In this document: piece after piece, positions 8,404 through 16,272 of the stretch
How positions within the stretch are numbered: position 1 is the stretch's first letter
Layout: the number at the start of each line of letters is the position of its first letter
Assembly (NCBI GenBank): GCA_030645675.1
Contig: JAUSLQ010000043.1
Span: 1-39,210 of the forward strand
DNA: 39,210 nt
Direction of reading: 5' to 3'
Origin: Actinomycetota bacterium
GTDB lineage: Bacteria; Actinomycetota; Acidimicrobiia; Acidimicrobiales; Ilumatobacteraceae
Position numbers and translations under genes: made by a program
The notes under the pieces: generated by a model
The model's input: only the letters and a program-made list of their open reading frames with translations
Databases searched by the model: none
What the model was told of the DNA's origin: nothing

Positions 8404-9337
8404 GCTGCAGGTGCTCCAGGATGCGAGGGCCGACGGGGTAGGCGCCAGGCTGGAAGGTGGTACCGGTGATGCGTTCGTAGGCGTCGATGTAGCGGGCGCT
8501 GGTTTGCTGCCACACCTCCGGGGGAAGGGCGGGTGGTGCGCCGTCGCCGCGGTAGCCGGTGGCCAGCAAGGCCCGGCGGACGACTTCCTTGTCGAGGCTC
8601 TCCGGCTCTTCATTCGCGGCGAGCCGAGCCGGGTAGCTCTCGGCCACCCAGTACCGCGACGAATCGGGTGTGTGCATCTCGTCGATCAGCATCAGCGCGC
8701 CGTCGTCGTCGAGGCCGAACTCGTACTTGGTGTCGGCAAGGATGAGGCCCGCGCGAGCGGCGACTTGCTGGCCACGGGCGAACAGCAGCAGTGCGGCTTC
8801 CACGGTCTGCCCCCACAGCTTCGCCTCGACCAGCCCGTGCTCGACGACCGCGGCGACGGTGATCGGCTCGTCGTGGCCGCCCTGCTCGGCCTTGGTGGTG
8901 GGCGTGACCAGCGCGTAGGGGAGCGCGGTGTTCTTGCGCAGCCCGTCGGGGAACGGGTGGCCGTAGATGGTGCGGGCGCCGTCGGCGTACTGCTGCCACA
9001 GCGACGTGGAGGTGACGCCGGTGATGTAGCCGCGCACCACGACCTCGACCGGCAGCGGCCGGGCGTTGCGGGCGATCAGCACGTTCGGGTCGGGCACCGA
9101 CAGCACGTGGTTCTGCACGATGTCGGCGGTCTCGGCGAACCACCACGCAGCCAGTTGGTTCAGCACCTGCCCCTTGTACGGCACGCCCTCGATCACACGG
9201 TCGAACGCGCTGAGCCGGTCGGTGGTGACGAACAGGCGGCGGCCACCGCGCTCGTCGGCGGGCAGCGAGTAGCTGACCCGCACCTTGCCGTCGCGCCGGT
9301 CGGGCAGCGGCAGATCGACATCCATGAACGGCTCCAT
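8393..9337 (-). CDS. purC: SAICAR synthetase
   Basis: A 314-residue phosphoribosylaminoimidazole-succinocarboxamide synthase, which condenses CAIR with aspartate using ATP. Motifs: TDRLSAFDR, GVPYKGQVLNQLAAWWF, PVEVVVRGYITG, GHPFPDGLRKN, ADTKYEFG and IDEMHTPDSSRYW. The length and the GHPFPDGL insert match the longer yeast-ADE1-like class rather than the ~240-residue class. Two starts are possible: ATG at 9337, or ATG at 9325, which has GGAG 6 bases ahead (9332-9335) and gives MDVDLPLPDRR. The second is better supported by ribosome binding. The gene lies 51 bases after purQ, across a tandem-repeat spacer, and overlaps purF by 11 bases. Confidence 0.96.
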   Translation of the reverse strand: MEPFMDVDLPLPDRRDGKVRVSYSLPADERGGRRLFVTTDRLSAFDRVIEGVPYKGQVLNQLAAWWFAETADIVQNHVLSVPDPNVLIARNARPLPVEVVVRGYITGVTSTSLWQQYADGARTIYGHPFPDGLRKNTALPYALVTPTTKAEQGGHDEPITVAAVVEHGLVEAKLWGQTVEAALLLFARGQQVAARAGLILADTKYEFGLDDDGALMLIDEMHTPDSSRYWVAESYPARLAANEEPESLDKEVVRRALLATGYRGDGAPPALPPEVWQQTSARYIDAYERITGTTFQPGAYPVGPRILEHLQHVS

Positions 9338-9346
9338 CAGCCCATC

Positions 9347-9393
9347 ACCCCATCATCCCCAAAGCCCCCATCATCCCCAAAGCCCCCATCATC
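9347..9393. repeat. 18-bp tandem repeat in the purQ-purC spacer
   Basis: About 2.6 copies of CCCCCATCATCCCCAAAG (9347-9364 with one mismatch, 9365-9382, partial 9383-9393). It spans the purQ stop codon and fills most of the only real gap in the purine operon. Confidence 0.85.
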
Positions 9394-10105
9394 GGATTGC
9401 CTGGGCGTAGCGCACACCCTGCTGGAACAGCGCCAGGCCCAGCCCGGCGGCGGTGCCGCGGGCGTGGCGTGGGTGCTGGCGGGGGATCACGTGGTTCTCC
9501 GGGTGCGGCATCAGGCCCAGCACCACGCCGGTCTCGTCGCACACGCCGGCGATGTCGTCGACCGAGCCGTTCGGGTTGCTGCCGCTGTAGCGCAACGCCA
9601 CCTGGCCGTTGGCGGCGAGCGATGCGACATCGGGGTGCACGTAGCGGCCCTCGCCGTGGGCGATGGGGCATTCGATCGGGTCGAGCCCCGCCGTCCAGAT
9701 GCTCTTGCTGGCGGGGGCCTGCAGCCGCACCCACTCGCACTGGAAGTGGCCGCTGTCGTTGTGGCCCAGCGCGCCTGGCAGCAGGCCGGTGCGGGTGAGA
9801 ACCTGGAAGCCGTTGCAGATGCCGATGATCGGGCGGCCCAGTGCGACGAACTGCGGCAGCACGTCGCCGAGACGGTGGGTGACTGCCAGCGACCACATGC
9901 GGCCGGCGCCCAGCGCATCTGCGTAGCTGAAGCCACCGGCCAGCACCAGCAACTGGGTGTCGCGGAGCAGCACTGCCGGATTCGCCAGCAGCTCTTCCAG
10001 CAGGGTGATGCGCGGTTCGGCGCCGGCGAGCTCGAGTGCGAATGCGACGTCGTGGTCGCGGTTGGTGCCGGGTGCTGCCAGCACCATCGCCTGCGGCTTG
10101 CTCAT
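9389..10105 (-). CDS. purQ: FGAM synthase, glutaminase subunit
   Basis: A 238-residue class I glutamine amidotransferase that supplies ammonia to PurL for FGAR to FGAM. The nucleophile Cys97 is in GICNGFQVL; the catalytic His and Glu are in MPHPENH; and the PurQ-specific GGFSYADALGAGRMW and GSNPNGSVDDIAGV are present. The start ATG (10103-10105) overlaps the purL stop as ATGA. The frame is open for ~88 codons upstream, but that stretch is shadow of purL. No separate purS gene lies in the operon; a PurS-like region is part of PurL instead, so this PurQ would dock on the fused protein. The gene ends at 9389 inside an 18-bp tandem repeat. Confidence 0.96.
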   Translation of the reverse strand: MSKPQAMVLAAPGTNRDHDVAFALELAGAEPRITLLEELLANPAVLLRDTQLLVLAGGFSYADALGAGRMWSLAVTHRLGDVLPQFVALGRPIIGICNGFQVLTRTGLLPGALGHNDSGHFQCEWVRLQAPASKSIWTAGLDPIECPIAHGEGRYVHPDVASLAANGQVALRYSGSNPNGSVDDIAGVCDETGVVLGLMPHPENHVIPRQHPRHARGTAAGLGLALFQQGVRYAQAIR

Positions 10106-12936
10106 CGGGCACCCCCGTGAACTGCGTCGGCCTGGAACGCGTTGCGCAGCGCCTCTACTCGCAGGAACAGGCCGGGGAGCTGCAGCGCCTTGCCGGCGGT
10201 GACATTGCCGAGCACGACTGCGGGTTCGCCGAGGCCGTCGAGGAACCACGCCAGGTCGTCGGGGCCGACCTCGCAGACGAAGCGGCCGGTGCTCTCGCTG
10301 AACAGGGCGGTGGTGAGGTCGGGGTGCGGCAGCGTGTCGATGTGTGCCCCGTAGTTGCCGCTCATGCACATCTCGGCCAGGGCCACGCCGAGGCCCCCCT
10401 CGCTGAGGTCGTGGCAGGCGCGCACGCGGCCGGTGCGCAGCAGCCGGTGCAGCGCCTGGTAGCGGGCGGGTGCGGCCGGGTCGGGTGCGGGCACCGGGCT
10501 GTGGGCAGCTGCACCACCGCCGCTGGCCAGCAGCGCGAGGTGGCTGCCACCGAACTCGGCAGCGGTTCGGCCCACCAGCACGAGCACGTCGCCGGCCCGC
10601 TTCAGGTCGGGGGTGATTGCGAGATCTGCGTTCGGGTGGTGGGCGATCGCGGTGATCACCAGCGTGGGCGGCACCGCGTGGCGGGCGCCGTCGCTACCGA
10701 GGTACTCGTTGTTCAACGAGTCCTTGCCGCTGACGAACGGAGCGCGGTGTGCGGTGGCCGCGTCGCAGCAGCCTTGCACTGCGGCCACCAGTTCGCCCAG
10801 CGTGGAGGGGCGGCGCGGGTCGCCCCAGCTGAAGTTGTCGAGCAGCGCCACCGAGCTGGGGTCGGCGCCCACGGCGACGACGTTGCGGATGGCCTCGTCG
10901 ACCACTGCGTGGGCCATGCGTTCGGGGTCGGTGATGCCGTACCACGGATTGACGCCGATGCCGATGGCCAGGCCGTGCGAGTCGGTGGGCTGGGCCAGCA
11001 CCACACCGTCGGCGTGGCCGTCGTGGCCTTCGCCGATCAGCGGGCGCACCACGGTGGCGCCACGGATCTCGTGGTCGTAGCGGCGGATGATGTGTTCCTT
11101 GGAGGCGATGTTCGGATGCGCCAGCAACGCCAGCAGCGTGGCCGCGTGGTCGGCGCACACGGGCGCTACCGCGAGCGAACGGTCGGGTGTGGGCAGGACA
11201 GCGGTCATCGAGCGCTGCGGCCGGCCGTCGTGCAGGAACTTCGTGTCGAGCTCCAGCACCGTCAGGTCGCCGCTGCGCACTCGCAGCACGCCGTCGCCGG
11301 TGAACGTGCCGAGCGAGACGGCTTCCACGCCGTGGCGGGCGCACACGGCGAGCATGGCCGGCCATTGGTCGGGGGCGACGGCGAACACCATCCGCTCTTG
11401 CGCCTCGCTGAGCCACACCTCCCACGGGCGCAGGCCCGGGTACTTCAGCGGTGCGAGCGCGACGTCGACGTCGGCGCCGACGCCCTCGGCCATCTCGCCG
11501 ACGGCGCTGCTGAACCCGCCGGCCCCGCAGTCGGTGACGGCGTGGTACAGGCCGATGCACTCGCGCATCACGTCGATCAGCAGCTTCTCGGTGATCGGGT
11601 CGCCGATCTGCACACTGGCACCCGCCACGTCGCCCGTGGTGGCATCCATCGTGGCGCTGCTGAAGGTGGCGCCACGCAGGCCGTCGCGCCCGGTGCGGCC
11701 GCCCATCGTGACCACGAGGTCGCCTGGCTGCGGGCCGGGCAGCTCCCACTCGCCCTCGCCGGCGACGCCGATGCAGCCCGCGTAGACCAGTGGGTTGGCC
11801 AGGTAGCCGGGGTCGTACAGCACGGCTCCGGCGACCGTGGGCAGGCCGATCTTGTTGCCGTAGTCGGCCACGCCGGCCACCACGCCGCTCTCGATCAGGC
11901 GTGGGTGCAACACGCCCTCGGGCAGCTGGTCGGCCGGGAAGTCGGTGGGGCCGAAGCAGAGGATGTCGGTGATGGCGATGGGGTGGTGGGCCGCGCCCAT
12001 CACGTCGCGGATGACACCGCCGACGCCCGTGTTCGAGCCACCGAACGGTTCGATCGCAGACGGGTGGTTGTGCGTTTCGGCCTTCACGGCCACGGTGACC
12101 CCGGGCGTGTAGCAGAGGATGCCCGCGTTGCCGACGAACGAGCTGCGCACGAACGGCGCATCGATCGTGTCGGTGCAGTTGCGCAGCTGCTTCATCAGGG
12201 GCGTCACCTCGCGGCCCGCGCCGGGCCCGGCTTCGAGCGTGATGCGGGCCCGGAACGTCTTGTGCGCGCAGTGCTCGCTCCACGTCTGGGCCAGGGTCTC
12301 CAGCTCCACGTCGGTGGGCTCGCGGCCGACGCCACGGAAGTGATCCACCACTGCGTGCAGCTCGGCGAGATCCATCGAGAGGCCGCGCTCCTTGTTCAGC
12401 GCCTGCAACGCGTCGTCGTCGAGCGTGGTGACGGTGACATGATCGACCGATTGCTCGGCGGTCGCGTGGGTGTCGATGAACGACGGCTCCAGCGGTGCCG
12501 GGGCCCAGCGCTCGATCACCTGGTTGGCCAGCAGCCGGCGGGCGATGGCCGCCGTGGTGGCGGCATCCACCGGGGCGCCGCCCGGGCCTTGCACGTCGAA
12601 GTGCTTGCCGGTGGCCACTTCCACAGGGGGCAGGCCCACCGTGTGGAGCGCGAGGGCGACCGCCGTGGCCGCCGGGTCGGTGACGCCGGGCAGCAGTTCG
12701 GTCTCCACACCGCGGCTGGGCGCGGCCCACGTCGCCGTCTGCAACAGCGGGTCGACCAGCACCTCCTCCAGCCGTGCTCGATGCTCGGGAGTGAGCTCGT
12801 CGGCGAAGAACACCAGGTCAGCGACATCGATAGCGGTCACCTCGGTGAGGCCGAGCGCATGTGCATCGGCCAGCAGGGCGGCTGCTCGCGGGTCGGCTTC
12901 CTTGGTGCGGATGGTGAGACGCGCTCCGGAGGCCAC
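10102..12936 (-). CDS. purL: FGAM synthase, synthetase subunit with fused PurS-like N-terminus
   Basis: A 944-residue protein. Residues ~1-175 contain two PurS-like modules. The first includes TKEADPRAAALLADAHALGL; the second includes LLPGVTDPAATAVALAL and then VEVATGKHFDVQG. The synthetase core follows: AQTWSEHCAHKTF with the catalytic His, KAETHNHPSAIEPFGGS, TDCGAGGFSSAVGEMAEG and SGKDSLNNEY. There is no C-terminal glutaminase domain (residues end near 944; full-length gamma-proteobacterial and eukaryotic enzymes run to ~1300), and PurQ is separate. The architecture is therefore between the small PurS/PurL/PurQ complex and the single-chain enzyme. The GTG start (12934-12936) has no Shine-Dalgarno but sits 7 bases after a TAGGTT box, so a leaderless message is likely. 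It is the first gene of the operon. Confidence 0.95.
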   Translation of the reverse strand: MASGARLTIRTKEADPRAAALLADAHALGLTEVTAIDVADLVFFADELTPEHRARLEEVLVDPLLQTATWAAPSRGVETELLPGVTDPAATAVALALHTVGLPPVEVATGKHFDVQGPGGAPVDAATTAAIARRLLANQVIERWAPAPLEPSFIDTHATAEQSVDHVTVTTLDDDALQALNKERGLSMDLAELHAVVDHFRGVGREPTDVELETLAQTWSEHCAHKTFRARITLEAGPGAGREVTPLMKQLRNCTDTIDAPFVRSSFVGNAGILCYTPGVTVAVKAETHNHPSAIEPFGGSNTGVGGVIRDVMGAAHHPIAITDILCFGPTDFPADQLPEGVLHPRLIESGVVAGVADYGNKIGLPTVAGAVLYDPGYLANPLVYAGCIGVAGEGEWELPGPQPGDLVVTMGGRTGRDGLRGATFSSATMDATTGDVAGASVQIGDPITEKLLIDVMRECIGLYHAVTDCGAGGFSSAVGEMAEGVGADVDVALAPLKYPGLRPWEVWLSEAQERMVFAVAPDQWPAMLAVCARHGVEAVSLGTFTGDGVLRVRSGDLTVLELDTKFLHDGRPQRSMTAVLPTPDRSLAVAPVCADHAATLLALLAHPNIASKEHIIRRYDHEIRGATVVRPLIGEGHDGHADGVVLAQPTDSHGLAIGIGVNPWYGITDPERMAHAVVDEAIRNVVAVGADPSSVALLDNFSWGDPRRPSTLGELVAAVQGCCDAATAHRAPFVSGKDSLNNEYLGSDGARHAVPPTLVITAIAHHPNADLAITPDLKRAGDVLVLVGRTAAEFGGSHLALLASGGGAAAHSPVPAPDPAAPARYQALHRLLRTGRVRACHDLSEGGLGVALAEMCMSGNYGAHIDTLPHPDLTTALFSESTGRFVCEVGPDDLAWFLDGLGEPAVVLGNVTAGKALQLPGLFLRVEALRNAFQADAVHGGAR

Positions 12937-12943
12937 CGCGTTG

Positions 12944-12949
12944 AACCTA
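12944..12949 (-). promoter_or_regulatory. Predicted leaderless promoter (-10) of the purine operon
   Basis: On the minus strand TAGGTT ends 7 bases before the purL GTG. With no ribosome-binding site visible, this places the transcript start at the GTG, so an upstream riboswitch or leader control is unlikely for this operon. No clear -35 is seen. Confidence 0.5.
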
Positions 12950-13036
12950 CGGGCCGCGCGGGCGGTTCCATCCGGCTCCCGAACGAAAAGTAAGCGCTTG
13001 CGGCGCTGTGGCTGCCGGCGCGCCTGGCGCGCGTTC

Positions 13037-13042
13037 TAAGGT
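13037..13042 (+). promoter_or_regulatory. Predicted leaderless promoter (-10) of the phosphatase gene
   Basis: TAAGGT lies 8 bases before the GTG at 13051. It is divergent from the purine operon promoter; the two -10 boxes are about 90 bases apart. Confidence 0.5.
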
Positions 13043-13050
13043 CCGCTGCC

Positions 13051-13719
13051 GTGACCCGCATCGTGCTCATCCGTCATGGCGAATCGAACGTCACGGTTGA
13101 ACGCACGATCGGCGGGCCCCGCACCTGTTCCGGGCTGTCGTCGCTGGGCCGCGAGCAGGCTGCCCGCCTGCGCGACCGTTGGCTGCAGCACCCGGAGCTG
13201 CGTGCCGGGGTGCTGCTGGCCAGCCAGTACCCGCGGGCGGCGGAGACGGCGCAGATGATCTCGCCGGCGCTGAACGACCTCACCGTCGTGCGCGACGACG
13301 GGTTCGGCGAGCACGACCCGGGGCCCGAGTGCGACGGCCTGTCGTACGACGAGTTCACCAGCCGTTATCCGGGCCTCGACGGCTGGAACGCGGGCGACCC
13401 GTTCGCGACCACGTTCCCCGGCGGCGAGACGGTGGCCGCGTTCCAGTTCCGTGTGGGTTCGGCACTGCGCCGCACGCTGGATCTCTACGACGGCGAGACC
13501 GTCGTGATCGTGTGCCACGGTGGGGTGATCGACGCCGTCATGCGCCAGGCGCTGAGGGCGCCGGGCATGGGCGCGTTCCAGCTGCGCACCCGCAACACCT
13601 CGATCACCGAGCTGCAGCTGGACAAGCACCACACATGGGTGCTGCTTCGCTACAACGACACCGCTCACCTGGCCGGCCTGCCCACCAGCACGGTGCCGCC
13701 GGCGTACGAAGGGCTCTGA
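13051..13719 (+). CDS. Histidine phosphatase family protein
   Basis: A 222-residue protein of the phosphoglycerate-mutase-like (histidine phosphatase) superfamily. The phospho-accepting His is in RHGES at residues 8-12. SQYPRAAETAQMI carries the second arginine, GPECDGLSYDEF the conserved acidic region, and VVIVCHGGVIDAV the second catalytic His. No signal peptide is visible, so it is probably a cytosolic phosphatase; the substrate cannot be read from the sequence. The GTG start is set by the leaderless promoter spacing and by the position of the RHG motif near the N-terminus. A GMC oxidoreductase gene starts 2 bases after its stop, so the two are co-transcribed. Confidence 0.9.
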   Translation: MTRIVLIRHGESNVTVERTIGGPRTCSGLSSLGREQAARLRDRWLQHPELRAGVLLASQYPRAAETAQMISPALNDLTVVRDDGFGEHDPGPECDGLSYDEFTSRYPGLDGWNAGDPFATTFPGGETVAAFQFRVGSALRRTLDLYDGETVVIVCHGGVIDAVMRQALRAPGMGAFQLRTRNTSITELQLDKHHTWVLLRYNDTAHLAGLPTSTVPPAYEGL

Positions 13720-13721
13720 CG

Positions 13722-15092
13722 ATGAGCTCCCGCAGCGACCTGCCGGCCCGGGCCGATGTGGTGGTCGTCGGGGCCGGTTCGGCCGGCGCAGTGGTGGCCG
13801 CCCGCCTCAGCGAGCGCGGCTCACGCACGGTGCTGCTACTGGAAGCCGGGCCCGATCACGATGGGCCGCACACCCCGCCTTCCATCTCCGGGGCATCGTT
13901 CCTGCAGGCGATGAACGAGCCCGGCCGCATGTGGCCGCGCCTGATGGCCACGCGCACGGAGCAGCAAGGGCCGCGCCCGTACGCCCGCGGACTGGGCGTG
14001 GGAGGCTCCTCGGCGGTGAACGCGATGGTGGCGTTGCCCGGCGAGCCCAGCGACTACGACGAGTGGGAGCGCACGTTCGGGTGCACCGGGTGGGGCTGGG
14101 CCGATGTAGCACCATGGTTCGCCCGCATCCCCATCCCGCTGCGAACAGCCGCCCGCCACGAGGTGGGAACGGTGTCGCATGCTCTGCTCGCGGCCGAGCC
14201 GGCGGCCACCCTGGTGCCGCTGACCCGCACCGCCGACGGCCGGCGGGCATCCACCAACGACGTGTACCTGGAGCCCGCCCGGCAGCGCCCGAACCTGACG
14301 GTGCGCGGCCAGGCGCTGGTGGATCGTGTGCTGCTGGCCGGCAACCGGGCGGTGGGAGTGCGGCTGGCCGACGGTTCCGAGGTCGAGGCCGGCGCGGTGG
14401 TGATGTGCGCGGGGGCCATCCACACTCCGGCGGTGCTGCTGCGCAGCGGCGTGCAGCGCGACGCCATCGGCCACGGCCTGCAGGACCATCCGTCGTTCCC
14501 GATCGCGCTGCACATGCGCGAGGGGTATGCCGGCACAGCCGAGTCGCTGGCGGTTTCGTGCGCGCTGCGCGCCACCCACGCCGACGAGCACGACCTGCAG
14601 CTGCTCGCGCTCGACGTGGTCGACGCGACGATGCCGTGGCTCGGCCTGTTGATGGGCGCCGTCATGCGGGTGCACTCGTTGGGCAGCCTGCGCCTGGCCG
14701 GCAGCGACCCGTGGCTGGACCCAGTGGTGGAGCTGCACATGCTGGATGATGAGCGCGACGTGCAGGCCATGCGTGCCGCTGCCGATCTCACCGAGCGGGT
14801 GGCGCTGTCGCCGCAGATCGCGGCCGTGGCCGAAGTGCAGCCGTACGACGCATCCGACGCGGCGCTGCGCACTTCGGTGGGCGACTACGTGCATGCCGTG
14901 GGCACCTGTCGCATGGGTGCCGTGCACGACCCGTTGGCGGTGGTCGACCCGCGTGGCCGGGTCATCGATCACGAGGGCCTGTACGCGGCCGATGCGTCGG
15001 TGATGCCCCGCGTGCCGCGGGCCAACACCCACCTGCCGGCGGTCATGGTGGCCGAACGCATCGCCGCCATGTTCGACGCTGCATCCACCTGA
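13722..15092 (+). CDS. GMC-family FAD-dependent oxidoreductase
   Basis: A 456-residue flavoprotein of the glucose-methanol-choline family, which oxidises alcohols. FAD-binding is shown by VVVGAGSAGAVVAARLSE near the N-terminus and LLLEAGPDHD. The GMC signatures ARGLGVGGSSAVNAM and CAGAIHTPAVLLRSG are present, as is the C-terminal active-site region HAVGTCRMG and GLYAADASVMP with RANTHLPAVM. It is somewhat short for the family (usually ~500-560), mainly in the substrate-binding part. The start ATG (13722) follows the phosphatase stop by 2 bases; the open frame upstream of it is shadow of that gene. Substrate and electron acceptor are unknown. Confidence 0.92.
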   Translation: MSSRSDLPARADVVVVGAGSAGAVVAARLSERGSRTVLLLEAGPDHDGPHTPPSISGASFLQAMNEPGRMWPRLMATRTEQQGPRPYARGLGVGGSSAVNAMVALPGEPSDYDEWERTFGCTGWGWADVAPWFARIPIPLRTAARHEVGTVSHALLAAEPAATLVPLTRTADGRRASTNDVYLEPARQRPNLTVRGQALVDRVLLAGNRAVGVRLADGSEVEAGAVVMCAGAIHTPAVLLRSGVQRDAIGHGLQDHPSFPIALHMREGYAGTAESLAVSCALRATHADEHDLQLLALDVVDATMPWLGLLMGAVMRVHSLGSLRLAGSDPWLDPVVELHMLDDERDVQAMRAAADLTERVALSPQIAAVAEVQPYDASDAALRTSVGDYVHAVGTCRMGAVHDPLAVVDPRGRVIDHEGLYAADASVMPRVPRANTHLPAVMVAERIAAMFDAAST

Positions 15093-15093
15093 C

Positions 15094-15106
15094 GCCTGCG
15101 GCAGGC
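15094..15106 (+). terminator. Small hairpin after the GMC gene
   Basis: GCCTG-CGG-CAGGC begins 2 bases after the stop codon. There is no U-tract, so it is a weak terminator or 3'-end-protecting hairpin at best. Confidence 0.25.
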
Positions 15107-15122
15107 AGGACGCCCGGGGATC

Positions 15123-15177
15123 GTTGCGCGCGCAACTGTGAATTCACAGAACCCTACGTTCGGTTCGGTGAATTCAC
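15123..15177. promoter_or_regulatory. Cluster of three palindromes, operator-like
   Basis: GTTGCGCGCGCAAC (15123-15136) and CTGTGAATTCACAG (15136-15149) are perfect 14-bp palindromes that share one base. A second GTGAATTCAC copy lies at 15168-15177. The centres of the two GTGAATTCAC boxes are exactly 30 bp apart, near three helical turns, which suits two dimers binding on one DNA face. The cluster is 78-132 bases ahead of the MBL gene start and is the likely control region for it. The regulator is unknown. Confidence 0.6.
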
Positions 15178-15254
15178 GAGTCGGCGGGAAGCGGACGCCG
15201 CGACGGCGTCTGCGGTCGCTACGAGCGGCTCGGCCGGCGTGGTAGGAAGCGGGC

Positions 15255-16226
15255 ATGCCGCATGCCGGGCCACAATCCACCCCGTATACCAGGGGACTGC
15301 ACGAGCTGGGCGACGGATGCTTCGCCTACCTGCAGCCCGACGGCGGCTGGGGGTGGAGCAACGCCGGCCTGGTGGTGGGCGACGGCGCCTCGCTGCTGGT
15401 CGACACCCTGTTCGACCTGCGCCTGACCGGTGAGATGCTGCAGGCCATGGCGGGGCCGACCGCCGTGGCGCCCATCGCCACCCTCTGCAACACCCATGCC
15501 AACGGCGACCACTGCTACGGCAACCAGTTGGTGCAGGGTGCCGAGATCGTGGCCTCCACCGCCACCGCTCACGAGATGGCCGACGTGCCACCCGCCATGC
15601 TGGCCGCCCTGAACGCTGCCGAGGGCGAGCTGGGTGCGCTGTTCCGCCACTTCTTCGGCGCGTTCCAGTTCGAGGGCATCGAGCAGGCGCTGCCAACGCG
15701 CACGTTCGACGGCCGGCTGGACATCGAGGTCGGTGGCCGCATCGTGGAGCTGATCGAGCTGGGGCCGGCCCACACCCGCGGCGACACCATCGCCTACGTG
15801 CCCGACGCCAAGACCGTGTACACCGGCGACCTGCTGTTCATCGACGGCACGCCCATCGTGTGGGCCGGCCCGCTCGGCAACTGGGTGGCGGCGTGCGATC
15901 TGATGCTGGGCATGGACATCGAGACGGTGGTACCCGGACACGGGCCGCTCACCGACAAGTCGGGTGTGGCCTCCGTGCGCGACTACCTGTCGTTCGTCGA
16001 CGCTGCGGCCACCCAGCGCCACGCAGCCGGGGTGGACGCATGGGACGCGGCCCGCGACATCGCGCTGGAGATCGGCGCCCGGCCGGAGTTCAGCCGGCTT
16101 GGCGAGTTCGGCCGCATCGCCGTGAACGTCGACACCGCGTACCGGTCGCTCGACCCGTCGTACGCTGGTGCCGATGTGCTGCAGCAGTTCCGCAGGATGG
16201 CCGAGATAGAGGGCTTCCTGCCCTGA
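15255..16226 (+). CDS. MBL-fold metallo-hydrolase
   Basis: A 323-residue metallo-beta-lactamase-fold protein. The metal motif reads THANGDHCYGN, i.e. T-H-x-N-G-D-H, in which Asn replaces the usual second His. Further metal ligands are likely in LGPAHTRGDT (His), YTGDLLF (Asp) and VPGHGPLTD (His). The Asn substitution and the C-terminal helical extension (residues ~225-323) fit the group that includes cyclase-like and alkylsulfatase-related hydrolases rather than true beta-lactamases. There is no signal peptide. ATG at 15255 has AGGAAG 6 bases ahead. It stands alone between a GMC gene and convergent SURF1, behind a palindrome cluster that suggests specific regulation. Substrate unknown. Confidence 0.9.
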   Translation: MPHAGPQSTPYTRGLHELGDGCFAYLQPDGGWGWSNAGLVVGDGASLLVDTLFDLRLTGEMLQAMAGPTAVAPIATLCNTHANGDHCYGNQLVQGAEIVASTATAHEMADVPPAMLAALNAAEGELGALFRHFFGAFQFEGIEQALPTRTFDGRLDIEVGGRIVELIELGPAHTRGDTIAYVPDAKTVYTGDLLFIDGTPIVWAGPLGNWVAACDLMLGMDIETVVPGHGPLTDKSGVASVRDYLSFVDAAATQRHAAGVDAWDAARDIALEIGARPEFSRLGEFGRIAVNVDTAYRSLDPSYAGADVLQQFRRMAEIEGFLP

Positions 16227-16240
16227 TCGGGCGACGTGCC

Positions 16241-16258
16241 GGCTCGGCATCGCGAGCC
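16241..16258. terminator. Hairpin between convergent MBL and SURF1 genes
   Basis: GGCTCG (16241-16246) and CGAGCC (16253-16258) form a 6-bp stem with a 6-base loop in the 46-base convergent gap. No U-tract; possible bidirectional terminator. Confidence 0.3.
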
Positions 16259-16272
16259 ACGCTCCGGCGCGA

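Noticed and set aside
10036-12993. A 985-codon open frame on the plus strand, opposite purL
   Set aside because: It is the mirror of purL. Strong third-position G/C in the real gene removes stop codons from the antisense frame. It has no motifs and is His/Arg/Val/Gly-rich, as expected for such shadows.
15136-15149. CRP/FNR-type operator at CTGTGAATTCACAG
   Set aside because: CRP sites have TGTGA-N6-TCACA. Here only two bases separate the half-sites, so the geometry does not fit a CRP dimer.
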